This document shows, in pieces, positions 37,430 to 46,672 of a stretch of 64,000 bases of DNA. The notes under the pieces were generated by a model that ran no database searches, was not told the DNA's origin, and saw nothing but the letters and a program-made list of their open reading frames with translations. A program made the translations under genes and the position numbers. The stretch covers positions 32,658 to 96,657 of the forward strand of contig DAOUHY010000366.1 in assembly GCA_034428435.1 (NCBI GenBank). Reading direction: 5' to 3'. Every line of letters begins with the position of its first letter. The first letter of the stretch is position 1. This DNA is from Bin5 sp034428435 (GTDB lineage Bacteria; Chloroflexota; Anaerolineae; Caldilineales; Caldilineaceae).

Positions 37430-38416
37430 ATGGATTACAGAGCGTTGGGTAGACGGGATGACATTCAGGTGTCGCCGATTGCGTTAGGGTGCTGGCCGTT
37501 TTCGGGCGGCGAGTTCTGGGGCAAGCAGGAGGATGACGATTCTATCGCGGCGGTACATGCCGCACTGGACTCTGGCATCAATTTCTTCGACACTGCAGAG
37601 GGATACTACCGGTCAGAGGAGGTGCTGGGGCGCGGGCTAAAGGGAAGGCGGGATGAGGCGGTCATTGCGACAAAGGTGAGCGCGGTTAATCTGGCGGCGC
37701 AGGCGGTGAACGAGGCGTGTGAACGCAGCCTGGGGGCACTTCAGACAGACTATATAGATCTATATCAGATTCACTGGCCGAATTGGGAGATGCCACTTGC
37801 CGAAACGGTCGGTGCGCTCGACGCGCTACAGGATGCGGGGAAGATCAGGTCATACGGTGTGTGCAATTTTGCCCAACAGGATCTGACCGAAATGATCGCA
37901 ACAGGCAGATGTGTATCGGACCAGATGCCGTACAATCTCGTGTGGCGCGTGATCGAGAGGGCAGTGCTGCCACTGTGCCGCGACAACGGAATTGGCGTCA
38001 TCTGCTATAGTCCGCTTGCGCAGGGGGTTCTTACTGGCCGTTATGCGAGTGCAGATGAAGTGCCCGAAGGACTGGCACGGACGCGCCACTATTCGAGTGA
38101 GCGGAGATTTTCGCAGCACGGTGAGCCCGGACTCGAGGAGGGGCTATTCGAGGCCGTGGCGGAAATCCGCAAGATCGCCGACGGCATGGGGGAACCGATG
38201 GCGGCTGTCTGTCTGGCCTGGGCGCGGCAGCAGGCAGGGGTGACGTCCTTGCTGGTAGGTGCGCGCAACGCCGAGGAAGTTCGCCGAAACCTACCGTCGC
38301 TTGAACTGACACTGGATGAGGAGGTTTTGAATCAGCTGTCAGCGGCGACCGAGCATGTAAAGGAATACCTGGGAGACAATCTTGATATGTGGCAGGTCCC
38401 TGCGCGCATGAGGTGA
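37430..38416 (+). CDS. aldo/keto reductase
   Basis: 328 aa NADPH-dependent (alpha/beta)8 oxidoreductase. The catalytic tetrad is visible as Asp/Tyr in FFDTAEGYYRSEEVLG, Lys in VIATKVS, and His in YQIHWPN; LLVGARNAEEVRRNL is the C-terminal cofactor site. It belongs to the perakine/YajO-like group with N-terminal LGRRDDIQVSPIALG. GGGAGG stands about 7 nt before ATG. Reduces aldehydes or sugar-type carbonyls; substrate unknown. Convergent with the downstream PhyH gene. Confidence 0.92.
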   Translation: MDYRALGRRDDIQVSPIALGCWPFSGGEFWGKQEDDDSIAAVHAALDSGINFFDTAEGYYRSEEVLGRGLKGRRDEAVIATKVSAVNLAAQAVNEACERSLGALQTDYIDLYQIHWPNWEMPLAETVGALDALQDAGKIRSYGVCNFAQQDLTEMIATGRCVSDQMPYNLVWRVIERAVLPLCRDNGIGVICYSPLAQGVLTGRYASADEVPEGLARTRHYSSERRFSQHGEPGLEEGLFEAVAEIRKIADGMGEPMAAVCLAWARQQAGVTSLLVGARNAEEVRRNLPSLELTLDEEVLNQLSAATEHVKEYLGDNLDMWQVPARMR

Positions 38417-38426
38417 ACCCCAGCGG

Positions 38427-39263
38427 CTACTTCTGCGGCGTTCGCTCCATCACTTCGTGGGGCCAGACGATTTCGCGTCGTGCGGGAGTCAGGCGTTCGA
38501 GCAGCTCCGGTGAGGGCCTGTAGCCGAATCTAAAGATGCCCCAGGACGGTCCGTAACGGTAGACGACGACGCGGCGGTCGCCCTGGACCGAGCGGCGGGC
38601 GGAGCCGTGGCAGACCGTGTCCACAAATATGAGGGCGTCGCCCGCGTCCATGTATATTTCTTCAGCGCCGATTATGGCGTCGGCTGAGCCGCCCAGCCCG
38701 ATGCTATGGGCGTCGTATTCGGGCGGTGGAAAGTTGGACTTGTGACTACCGGGGATCACCATAGTGCCACCGTCGCCAGGACCGATATCGGTGAGGGCAA
38801 CGAGAACATTCACCTGGCCGTTCATGAAGTGTCCGTTGTGAAACCTGAACTGGTTGCGCTTGCTGATGTGATGTCCCCCTGAGTGGATTCCGATGGCCTC
38901 GCCCGGTCCGCGCAAGTTGGCAAAGTTTTCATCGATAAACAGAGGCCCGTGGTGAAAGTCGAACGAGCCTTCCCCTCCTACAAAGTACTTGACCTTTTCG
39001 ACCCAGGAGGGATGGTCGATCAGGTTCTCGAATCCGGGACCGGCTTCATAGATCTGCTGCAGGTTGAGGCCGTCGGCGCTTCCGTACTGATGGCCGTGGA
39101 CGTAGCCCGCCCACTGTCCCACTTCTAAAGGCAGGACGGCGTCGATATCGGCATTGCAGTCGGCGATCTCTTGTTCGGTGAGGGCGTTCTTGACCAGAAG
39201 ATATCCTCGCAGATCAAAGAGAAAGATATCGATTTCGCTTGGCTTCTGCGGTACAGCGCTCAT
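38427..39263 (-). CDS. phytanoyl-CoA dioxygenase (PhyH)-family protein
   Basis: 278 aa from ATG 39263 (AGGAG 5 nt upstream; an adjacent ATG at 39266 and another at 39329 are less likely). Core motif GDGGTMVIPGSHKSNFP (163-179), distal His219 (DTVCHGS) and Arg223/224. The proximal metal motif is IHSGG (His127-Ser-Gly129), again lacking the Asp of H-x-D. Fe(II)/2-oxoglutarate-dependent hydroxylation or related chemistry is expected. Only remotely similar to the copy at 26610. Faces the VOC gene with a shared upstream region. Confidence 0.87.
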   Translation of the reverse strand: MSAVPQKPSEIDIFLFDLRGYLLVKNALTEQEIADCNADIDAVLPLEVGQWAGYVHGHQYGSADGLNLQQIYEAGPGFENLIDHPSWVEKVKYFVGGEGSFDFHHGPLFIDENFANLRGPGEAIGIHSGGHHISKRNQFRFHNGHFMNGQVNVLVALTDIGPGDGGTMVIPGSHKSNFPPPEYDAHSIGLGGSADAIIGAEEIYMDAGDALIFVDTVCHGSARRSVQGDRRVVVYRYGPSWGIFRFGYRPSPELLERLTPARREIVWPHEVMERTPQK

Positions 39264-39437
39264 CATTTCTCCTGTTAAACGATTTGGCCATTTTGGCCGA
39301 TTCTTTGGGTAAGCTACAATGCAGCGCACATTGCCCCAGGATTGTGAATTGCCAGTTTACCTTTGCGGGTGGCAATCCCGTGCATTATACAATACGGTGG
39401 GCGGACAGGATACCAGGAGGCAGTTCAACAAACAATT

Positions 39438-40088
39438 ATGGCTCTCTCACCCGATCATCTCGTATATGCCGCGCCAGATCTTGAAGAAGCGGTAAGGGAC
39501 CTGGCTGAGCGCTTCGGTGTCCGCCCTTCTGCCGGAGGCAAACATCCAAATGGAACGCACAATGCGCTGCTGGCTTTGAGCGGTTCCTGTTATCTGGAGG
39601 TCATTGCGCCAGACCCGGAGCAGTCACACCAGCAGGGGGAGGGGCCGTTGGCCTTCGGATTGGACTGGCTTAAGATTCCCAGGTTGGTGACATGGGCTGT
39701 ACTGGCCCCCTCACTGGAAGATGTAGCGAGCGCTTCGCAGGCTGCTGGTTATGATCCAGGCGTGGTGGTAGAGGGCGGGCGCGTTCGACCGGACGGTGCG
39801 CGGTTGAGCTGGCGTACGACCAAACGACCGGAGACCCAGGAAGGGTGGCCACCGCCAGGCGATGGGATTGTGCCGTTTCTGATCGAGTGGGGAGAGGAAA
39901 CTCCGCACCCATCTACGACTTCAGCGCAAGGTGTGCGGCTACTTGAACTTTCTCTGTTCCATCCCCGGCCCGCCGAGGTGCAGCCGATGTTGTCAGCGCT
40001 TCATATCGACATTCTAGTGTCCGCCGGCGATGCACCGGAGATGCGGGCGAGGCTAGAGACGCCTCTCGGTATCGTTACACTGGAGTAG
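39438..40088 (+). CDS. VOC/glyoxalase-like protein
   Basis: 216 aa. N-terminal half (MALSPDHLVYAAPDLEEAVRDLAERFG, then GTHNALLALSGSCYLEVIAP) is a glyoxalase-like VOC module; a second, more divergent module follows. His in PDHLVYA and Glu in YLEVIAP are candidate metal ligands. AGGAGG lies 18 nt upstream of the ATG, farther than usual. Such proteins are dioxygenases, isomerases or binding proteins; activity cannot be assigned. Confidence 0.75.
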   Translation: MALSPDHLVYAAPDLEEAVRDLAERFGVRPSAGGKHPNGTHNALLALSGSCYLEVIAPDPEQSHQQGEGPLAFGLDWLKIPRLVTWAVLAPSLEDVASASQAAGYDPGVVVEGGRVRPDGARLSWRTTKRPETQEGWPPPGDGIVPFLIEWGEETPHPSTTSAQGVRLLELSLFHPRPAEVQPMLSALHIDILVSAGDAPEMRARLETPLGIVTLE

Positions 40089-40699
40089 TGAAGAATGGAC
40101 ATAACTCAGTTCCGACCTTTGGCTCTGCGCAATTTGGCAGTTCTGTTTGGCCTGACCAGGCGCTTTCTCCGGCTTTCTGCCAGCGGTTGGACGGGTGGCA
40201 AGCGTCTCGGCGCCGCGAACGATAATGGCCAGCATATTTGGACTCGCATTTAGGGAATGTCCCAACGCCTGACAGCCTGACCTTCTTTTTTCCGTTCCCC
40301 CGCCCGATTGTCCCCTAGGAGCAAAGGCAGCCCCCGCCTCACACAGACTGCTCTACCTGATTCTTGGTCCCCCTAATCTCCCGATGGGAATGTTGGGATT
40401 CCCATGGAGAGGCGCGTCTGGCAGACGCGCTTTACGAAGACCCGCGATTTGGAGACCCTTGCAGAGACTCCTGCGGGACATAGCGTGTCGCGATTTGCAG
40501 CTCACGGCCTAGCTTCCGGCGGGTGAACCGTGCTGCGTTATTGCTGTGATCGCTGTTCTTGTCAGGATGGGGCGGGCTGCAAATGAGTTCTTGACTCTGA
40601 TCCGTCTAGAAATGTGTGCTAAGAGTCAGGTGACGAAACGTTGGAACATTGCCAGATGTGAGAGCGGGATCTAGAGATTACAAAAGGAGAAACTCTGTC
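40089..40699. other. intergenic region with two adjacent hairpins
   Basis: No gene found. The notable content is the pair of perfect stems at 40384-40430 described separately; the remainder shows no repeat or promoter that I can support. Confidence 0.55.
40384..40430. other. twin hairpins, terminator- or small-RNA-like
   Basis: ATGGGAAT (40384-40391)/ATTCCCAT (40398-40405), loop GTTGGG, followed at once by GCGCGTCT (40412-40419)/AGACGCGC (40423-40430), loop GGC, then TTTACG. Both stems are perfect 8-bp pairs. The T run is too short for a strong terminator. Confidence 0.45.
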
Positions 40700-41110
40700 G
40701 TGAATCAGATTATGGGAAATTTCTTAAAGGTTTTGGCCGTCGTGGTTTGGGTCCAATTCCTGGCCATCCTATTCTACGATCCTGCTCAGGAAGGCGTTGG
40801 ATTTCAGATTTGGTCTGTACTCGACCCGCTGATGGTTTTAGCTATACTCATCACCATTTGGGTTGCTTTCCGGCGAAAGACAGAGATTGACAATCTGGCA
40901 GAGGAAGGTCTGTCCAGGGAGTACATCGAAGCGAACATCGCACTTTACGGGGGTGTGGCATTGCTTGCCGCGCTCCTGTGGAACTGGATCGGATCGCGGT
41001 GGGCGTACCCATTGGTAAGCTTTCAGTGGTTGTGGATCCTAATCGACCTCACGCTCCCGCTGCTCTTGTTCTCGGCTGGCAGGCGTCTCACCAGGACGGC
41101 AGCGCTGTGA
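40700..41110 (+). CDS. small membrane protein, tandem paralogue 1 (unknown function)
   Basis: 136 aa from GTG 40700 (AGGAG 10 nt upstream). Four hydrophobic segments: residues about 7-25, 37-55, 78-95 and 107-122, with a charged cytoplasmic-type loop RRKTEIDNLAEEGLSREYIEANIALYGG between the second and third. WNWIGSRW precedes the last helix pair. Not recognised as a named family. It is clearly related to the next gene, which is 130 bp downstream in the same orientation. Confidence 0.7.
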   Translation: MNQIMGNFLKVLAVVVWVQFLAILFYDPAQEGVGFQIWSVLDPLMVLAILITIWVAFRRKTEIDNLAEEGLSREYIEANIALYGGVALLAALLWNWIGSRWAYPLVSFQWLWILIDLTLPLLLFSAGRRLTRTAAL

Positions 41111-41240
41111 AAGCAGAACGAAGGGGCTTCTGCTCTCTCAGGTTGGAGATGACTGCGACGAGACGGCGAGAACCGGAGGGGAACTGGAAATGCGAAACGG
41201 ACACGCAGCAGAGAGTCCGTGATAGAGGAGGGATTTCGTC

Positions 41241-41663
41241 GTGAAGAGACTTTTGGGAATCGCCATGCAGGTGTTCGCCGTGGTGTTCTGGATCCAGTTT
41301 GTTGCCATTCAGCTTTACGACCCAACGTCCGAAGGATTCGGCGCGCTGGTCTGGACAATCTTTGATCCGTTTGTCGCTGCGGGCACACTTATAACGATTT
41401 ACGTTGGGTTCAGGAGAAAGCAGGATGTCGACATGGCCCAGGATGGTGGCCTAACAAAGGAGTACTTCGAGGCAAATCTAACACTTTATGGGGGGATCAT
41501 CCTTATTCACGCACTGCTGTGGAACTGGATCGGTTCGCGTTTGCTCGAACCAGAGATGAGTCTCCAATGGCTGTGGATATTTATCGACATATCCGTTCCT
41601 TTGCTACTTTTTCCTGTGGGCCGGTATCTTGCCAGGATTGACAATGCGGAACAGGCTGTTTAG
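41241..41663 (+). CDS. small membrane protein, tandem paralogue 2 (unknown function)
   Basis: 140 aa, GTG start with GAGGAGGGA upstream. Shares with the previous gene the order of four hydrophobic segments and the motifs FWIQFVAIQLYDP, FRRK, LTKEYFEANLTLYGG, LLWNWIGSR and LQWLWIFIDI. The pair looks like a recent-to-moderate tandem duplication forming a heteromeric membrane unit. No function can be assigned from sequence. Confidence 0.7.
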   Translation: MKRLLGIAMQVFAVVFWIQFVAIQLYDPTSEGFGALVWTIFDPFVAAGTLITIYVGFRRKQDVDMAQDGGLTKEYFEANLTLYGGIILIHALLWNWIGSRLLEPEMSLQWLWIFIDISVPLLLFPVGRYLARIDNAEQAV

Positions 41664-42280
41664 ACAAGTCGTTGCGGCTGCTCTGGCTTGCCGCGGCATT
41701 CCCACTGATCGGTTCGTTCCAATCCTCACTTAACACAGGCAGGCTCAATGCAAGTAGGCCTGTCTTAATGCACCCTTCTTACTTCGAGCCTACATTATCC
41801 TTTCATCCAATCTTCGAGATTGGCTGATTTCGGTCGTATTGACTGTTGTCGAGGATTCGTTGACGTTTGTTTGAACCAGAAGATGCAAGCGTTGGCCAGA
41901 ATAGTAACTGCCCTGGCTGGCTTGCCGAGGCACACTGAGGCAAAGGACATTTAAGGCGCTACAGTTTCATCTGCAGTATGTCCGGGCAGATTACCTATGG
42001 TCCGGGGCACAGATTTTCGCTTCACTTTATTCATTGGCAGCAACTGAGCCATGTTTTGTGTGTGTTCTGTCTCGGCGGTGTGTACCGTCAGTGTTTCGGT
42101 AGCGAGCTCGAGACGGTCATAGTGGTGAATGTTGGGTATAAATGGGCGTTGGCTCGCCTGTCTTGCCTGCACCGGCACATACTCGAAATCTGGCAAGACG
42201 CGTGGTGGGGGGTTAAGCCCGGCCGCCGCGAGACGCCAACTTCAAATTAGCCACACACTTGCTACGGCGCGGACAGGACC

Positions 42281-42377
42281 GGGGGCGTTGCGGGGGCGGA
42301 GCCCCCGCACAAGGGAGGGCCGAATAGGCCCGACCGCCCAAAAGCGAGGAGAGAGTAATGAGGGGTGAGGAGAGAGA
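42281..42377. repeat. dispersed multi-hairpin element, partial copy D
   Basis: Only the 3' modules are present: GCGGGGGC (42290-42297)/GCCCCCGC (42301-42308) with loop GGA, GGGCC-GAATA-GGCCC, and the GAGGAGAGAG tail also seen after copy A. The 5' half with the GGGCAGGC core is absent. Confidence 0.78.
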
Positions 42378-42562
42378 AACGCCTTTCGCCTAGTCGGGCG
42401 TCGCGCAATGAATAAGGCATAGTCGATGCATTCATTGTTCATTTGCCCAAGATTGCCAGCTTCCTGGCGGATCAGACCCGTTCATTTGCATGGGGCGCGT
42501 CCATTTGGCGTGAAAGCTTACTTTCCAGCCGGGACTTTTGTGACTATTGCATAGTCAGGGGG

Positions 42563-42592
42563 TTGATCCGAAGGGCTGATCTGTGGTACAAT
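42563..42592 (+). promoter_or_regulatory. promoter of the pyruvate:ferredoxin oxidoreductase genes
   Basis: TTGATC (42563-42568), 18-base spacer, TACAAT (42587-42592), about 80 bp before the ATG at 42675. Confidence 0.6.
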
Positions 42593-42674
42593 ACTCGAAA
42601 TGGACGGATTAGGCTGCTGCAGTTCTTGAATCCGCCCCTATTTCGTACGCCAATTTGGCATCAGGAGGATGACC

Positions 42675-44705
42675 ATGGCAGACACAAAGAACCTTTCCGG
42701 TTCATCTGAGAAGCTCTCAGACAACCTGAACGGGCATGTGCCGTACCCGGGTATCCCAACGACGACAGATGGAGCCGGCTCGGTAGTTTGGGCCGAGACA
42801 CACATAACACAGGCGGCTTGCGCCTATCCGATTACTTCATCGACAACCATGGGCGGCGGATACGGCTCGGCTGTTGCCAATGGCGCCCGCAACCTTTGGG
42901 GCGACCGGTTGATGTTCCTGGAGCCGGAGTCCGAACACAGCGCCGCGGCCGCTTGTGAGGGATTTGCAGTGGCCGGCGGCCGGGTCAGCAACTATACATC
43001 CGGCCAGGGTCTAATTCTGATGCACGAAGTGTTGTACACGATTTCAGGCAAGCGCCTGCCGGTTGTTTTTCACATCGGCGCACGCGCACTTACAAGCCAC
43101 AGCTTAAATGTTCACGCCGGACATGACGACGTCATGTCCGTTTCTGATTCCGGGTGGGGTATTTTGTTCGGACGAACTGCCCAGGAGTCGGGCGACCTGG
43201 CGCTTATCGCACGGCGCGCTGCTGAAGATAGCCGCACGCCCTTTTTCAATGTCCAGGATGGATTCCTTACGACGCACACTGTTGAAGATGTCCTGCTGTG
43301 CGAACCGGAGATGATGAAGGAGTACATCGGCAAGCCCGAGGACAAGCTGGTCAATCTGTTCAACCCTTATAACCCGGTGATGACCGGTGTTGTCCAGAAC
43401 CAGGACAGTTACATGAAGGGCAAGATTGCGCAGCGCGACTACTATTCTCAGGTAGGCGACGCTGTTCAGAACGCGATGGATGAGTTCTACCGCCTGACGG
43501 GCCGGCAATACCAGATGCTCGACAGTTACCGCATGGAGGATGCCGAATACGCCATTGTCGGTATGGGCTGCATGATTGAAACGGCCAAGGCGACCGTTGA
43601 TTACATCCGGCGTGAAGAAGGGATTAAGCTTGGAGTCGTTCATATCACGTGCTACCGACCTTTTCCAAGCCAGCAAATTGTAGAGGCGTTGAAGCATCTG
43701 CGCGGATTCACCGTTCTCGAGCGGATGGATGACCCGATTGCGCCGAACAATCCTGTAACGAACGACATCAAAGCCGCATTTGCCGATGCGTATACCGGCA
43801 GCCCGGGATTTGCGGCAATCGACGACATTCCCAAGATTTTCAGCGGGGCGGCTGGTCTGGGGAGCCGCGACGTCCGGCCAGGGCACTTTATATCGATTGC
43901 ACGCAACATGGTTGAGGAAGGTCCCCGCTTCTTCGTGGTAGGCATCAAGCATGACCTGGCACTGCCGATGAACGGCGACCCCGACGTTCGCCCCAAAGGC
44001 GCATTTTCCATGCGCGGTCATTCGGTGGGCGGCTTTGGCTCGGTAACGACTAACAAAGTCATCGCCACTATCGCCGGCGACATTTTTGGGAAGAAGGTGC
44101 AGGCCTATCCCAAGTACGGTTCGGAGAAAAAGGGTCTACCCACCACGTACTATCTGACAGTGGCGGACGAACCGATTTTGACTCATTGTGAACTTAACAA
44201 CGTTGATTTCGTTCCCATGAACGACATCAACGCGTTCTTCACCAGCAATCCTCTTGCCGGAATACAGACCGGCGGTACGCTCTTTGTGCAGACCAACAAG
44301 TCAACGCCCGAAGACGTGTGGGCAAATGTACCGCCAAAGGCAAAGGACCTGATTCGAGAGAAGCAGCTGCGGGTCGTGGCCGCGGACGGTGCTAAGATTT
44401 CGCGTGAAGAGGCCCCGGTTGCCGACCTGGAAGTACGTATGCAGGGCATTGTCCTTTTAGGGATTTTCCTGCGGGTGACGCCATTTGCAGGCGACGCAGA
44501 TCTCGATGATGCAGATGTCATGGAGCGCTCCGAGCAGGCGTTGCGCAAATACTTTGGCAAGCGAGGCGAGGCGGTCGTCCAGGCTAATATGCGCTGCGTA
44601 AGGCGCGGCTACGAAGAGGCCTTCGAGATTCCGTCGGAGATCATCGCGCAAGACATTACCTCGCCCGTGCTGGTTGAGGGTGCAGAGATTACACTGTTTG
44701 CTTAG
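42675..44705 (+). CDS. pyruvate:ferredoxin oxidoreductase, fused alpha-gamma chain
   Basis: 676 aa. Start ATG 42675 has AGGAGG 6 nt upstream (the ATG at 42669 has none). The N-terminal half is the alpha chain (TPP pyrimidine domain, ITQAACAYPITSSTTMGGGYG, then domain II with CYRPFPSQQIVEALK), and residues about 450-620 are the gamma domain (MRGHSVGGFGSVTTNKVIATI). This is the domain order I-II-III of single-chain NifJ, ended before the ferredoxin part. Forms the complete enzyme with the next gene: pyruvate + CoA to acetyl-CoA + CO2 with reduced ferredoxin. Confidence 0.92.
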   Translation: MADTKNLSGSSEKLSDNLNGHVPYPGIPTTTDGAGSVVWAETHITQAACAYPITSSTTMGGGYGSAVANGARNLWGDRLMFLEPESEHSAAAACEGFAVAGGRVSNYTSGQGLILMHEVLYTISGKRLPVVFHIGARALTSHSLNVHAGHDDVMSVSDSGWGILFGRTAQESGDLALIARRAAEDSRTPFFNVQDGFLTTHTVEDVLLCEPEMMKEYIGKPEDKLVNLFNPYNPVMTGVVQNQDSYMKGKIAQRDYYSQVGDAVQNAMDEFYRLTGRQYQMLDSYRMEDAEYAIVGMGCMIETAKATVDYIRREEGIKLGVVHITCYRPFPSQQIVEALKHLRGFTVLERMDDPIAPNNPVTNDIKAAFADAYTGSPGFAAIDDIPKIFSGAAGLGSRDVRPGHFISIARNMVEEGPRFFVVGIKHDLALPMNGDPDVRPKGAFSMRGHSVGGFGSVTTNKVIATIAGDIFGKKVQAYPKYGSEKKGLPTTYYLTVADEPILTHCELNNVDFVPMNDINAFFTSNPLAGIQTGGTLFVQTNKSTPEDVWANVPPKAKDLIREKQLRVVAADGAKISREEAPVADLEVRMQGIVLLGIFLRVTPFAGDADLDDADVMERSEQALRKYFGKRGEAVVQANMRCVRRGYEEAFEIPSEIIAQDITSPVLVEGAEITLFA

Positions 44706-44762
44706 TCATTCGACGGCATCAGAGGTAACGGTGCTTAACCTACTTGAAAGGCGGTAACTCGT

Positions 44763-46448
44763 ATGGGTGTTACGGTAAATACGTTCGACATTCGAAATCT
44801 GACGCGGACGGCGAACGGCCACGACACAAGTGATGGAACTGAGGTACTGGCCGGATCGACGGTCGAAGGCACCAATGGCCATGACAATGGCTATGAGGCG
44901 TCGATCATCGATGCCCACGACTTTTTCGAGAGGGTCGTTCAGGAGTACAACGAGGGGCCGGGACCCGAATCGCTAGAGGCCGATATAGGCGTGGCGCGAT
45001 CGGTCATCCCAGCCGGAACCGGCGCGTATCGCGATTTCAGCTACATTGCGCCAGAGATTCCCGAGTACATTCAGGAAAACTGCACCGGCTGCATGAGTTG
45101 CGTCACGCAGTGCCCGGATACCGCTATACTGGGCAAGGTTGTGACCGAAGACGAGCTGACTATCGCGCTGGATGACATCGACGACGAAGCCGAACGCAGT
45201 TTCATGTCGAAGCAGTTCGCCGAAACCAGTAAGTTCTACAAAGTACCGGCCAGAAGGAAGAAGACTCCCGGAAAGTTCGGCATCTTCATTGACCCAACCA
45301 AGTGCAAGGGTTGCGCTGAATGTGTCGAGGCTTGCGACGACCTGGGCTACCATGCCCTGAAGATGATCGAGAAGGAAGACACGACCGTTCCCATTTATCA
45401 GAAGAGCATCGACTTCTTCCGCAAGCTGCCGCCGACGCCGCAGGAGTTCATCAACGAGCGCGTTGCCGTCGACATGATGCTGGCCGAGCAGAGCATGTTG
45501 TACGTTGGCGGGGCAGGTTCCTGCGCAGGTTGCGGCGAGGCGACGGCAATCCGCATGTGGCTGGCAGCGCTGGGCTACAAGTACGGATCCGAGAATATCG
45601 GTATTGCCGCAAGCACGGGTTGCAATACGGTTTACGGCAGCACCTATCCTTACAATCCATATATTGTTCCCTGGAGCAATTCGCTTTTTGAAGACGGCCC
45701 CACGTTCGCCATGGGTCTGCGCATGCGCTGGGACCAGTTGGGCTGGGAGGACAAGCAGCTATGGGTTATGGGCGGCGACGGCGCGATGCTCGACATCGGT
45801 TTTCAGGCGTTGAGCCGGATGCTGGCAAGCGGCATGAACATCAAAGTGCTCGTGCTTGACACTCAGGTTTATTCCAACACCGGCGGTCAGACAAGCACGG
45901 CATCATTCACAGGTCAGGACTCCAAGATGTACTCGCATGGCAAGGTCCTTGCGGGCAAGCAGGAGATGCGCAAGGAGTTGGGTCGCATTGCGATGATGCA
46001 TCCCCATACGTACGTGTCGCAGACGGTCCAGGCCGTGCCCAATCATTTCTACAAGTCGATTCTGGAAGCTGCCGAGTTCGAGGGGCCGGCGATTATAAAC
46101 GTGTTTACGACCTGCCAGCCTGAGCATGGCGTTGCCGACAACATGGCCCGCCACCAGGCCAAGCTAGCGGTAGACAGCCGTGCCTTCCCGATGTTTGTCT
46201 ATGATCCTCGCAAGGGCGACACGATTCGGGAGCGCCTGAGCCTTCAGGGGAATCCAGCGGTTAAGGAAGACTGGTATACGATCAAGAAGACGGGTGAAAC
46301 GATAGATTTCATCACATTCGCCCGATCGGAAGGCCGTTTCTCCAAGCAGTTTGACAAAGAAGGCAACCCGTCAGAGGTGTTGATGGCAGCCCAGGCCGAC
46401 CGGCTTGCGAACTGGCACCTGTTGCAGGAGATGGCTGGGATTCGCTAA
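44763..46448 (+). CDS. pyruvate:ferredoxin oxidoreductase, fused delta-beta chain
   Basis: 561 aa. A Gly/Asp/His-rich leader (1-90) precedes two 4Fe-4S sites, CTGCMSCVTQCP (from about 106) and CKGCAECVEACD (from about 180). The beta domain holds the single-cluster cysteines (SCAGCGE, TGCNT) and the TPP motif GDGAMLDIGF...SNTGGQ (from about 338). Together with the upstream chain it equals a NifJ of about 1240 residues cut into two proteins. The 57-bp gap and same strand indicate an operon. Confidence 0.93.
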   Translation: MGVTVNTFDIRNLTRTANGHDTSDGTEVLAGSTVEGTNGHDNGYEASIIDAHDFFERVVQEYNEGPGPESLEADIGVARSVIPAGTGAYRDFSYIAPEIPEYIQENCTGCMSCVTQCPDTAILGKVVTEDELTIALDDIDDEAERSFMSKQFAETSKFYKVPARRKKTPGKFGIFIDPTKCKGCAECVEACDDLGYHALKMIEKEDTTVPIYQKSIDFFRKLPPTPQEFINERVAVDMMLAEQSMLYVGGAGSCAGCGEATAIRMWLAALGYKYGSENIGIAASTGCNTVYGSTYPYNPYIVPWSNSLFEDGPTFAMGLRMRWDQLGWEDKQLWVMGGDGAMLDIGFQALSRMLASGMNIKVLVLDTQVYSNTGGQTSTASFTGQDSKMYSHGKVLAGKQEMRKELGRIAMMHPHTYVSQTVQAVPNHFYKSILEAAEFEGPAIINVFTTCQPEHGVADNMARHQAKLAVDSRAFPMFVYDPRKGDTIRERLSLQGNPAVKEDWYTIKKTGETIDFITFARSEGRFSKQFDKEGNPSEVLMAAQADRLANWHLLQEMAGIR

Positions 46449-46672
46449 ACGATGGTTGTACAGTCCGCAGCCGGTTTTTTCAATAAGCGATTGAGGAGAG
46501 GGAGACCAAATTAGGGTTTCCTTGCCGAGAATCGCGTTTCCAGACGAAGAGTGCTACGTAACGGGGTGCGGCAACGCACTCCGTTTGTTTTGGGCAGAGT
46601 GACTCCGGGTAGGTCCACGAGATGGACGGAGACGAACCTGGACCATTTTGCGGTAGACAAGGAAAGTGCGGA

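Larger units (their letters stand above)
41664..42674. other. intergenic region with element copy D and a promoter
   Basis: Contains AGGCAGGC (41737-41744)/GCCTGTCT (41758-41765), an imperfect stem that may terminate the membrane-protein pair, partial element copy D (42281-42377) and the promoter at 42563-42592. The rest (41770-42280) shows nothing recognisable. Confidence 0.6.

Noticed and set aside
43104..44021. 305-codon frame on the minus strand
   Set aside because: Antisense to the pyruvate:ferredoxin oxidoreductase alpha-gamma gene.
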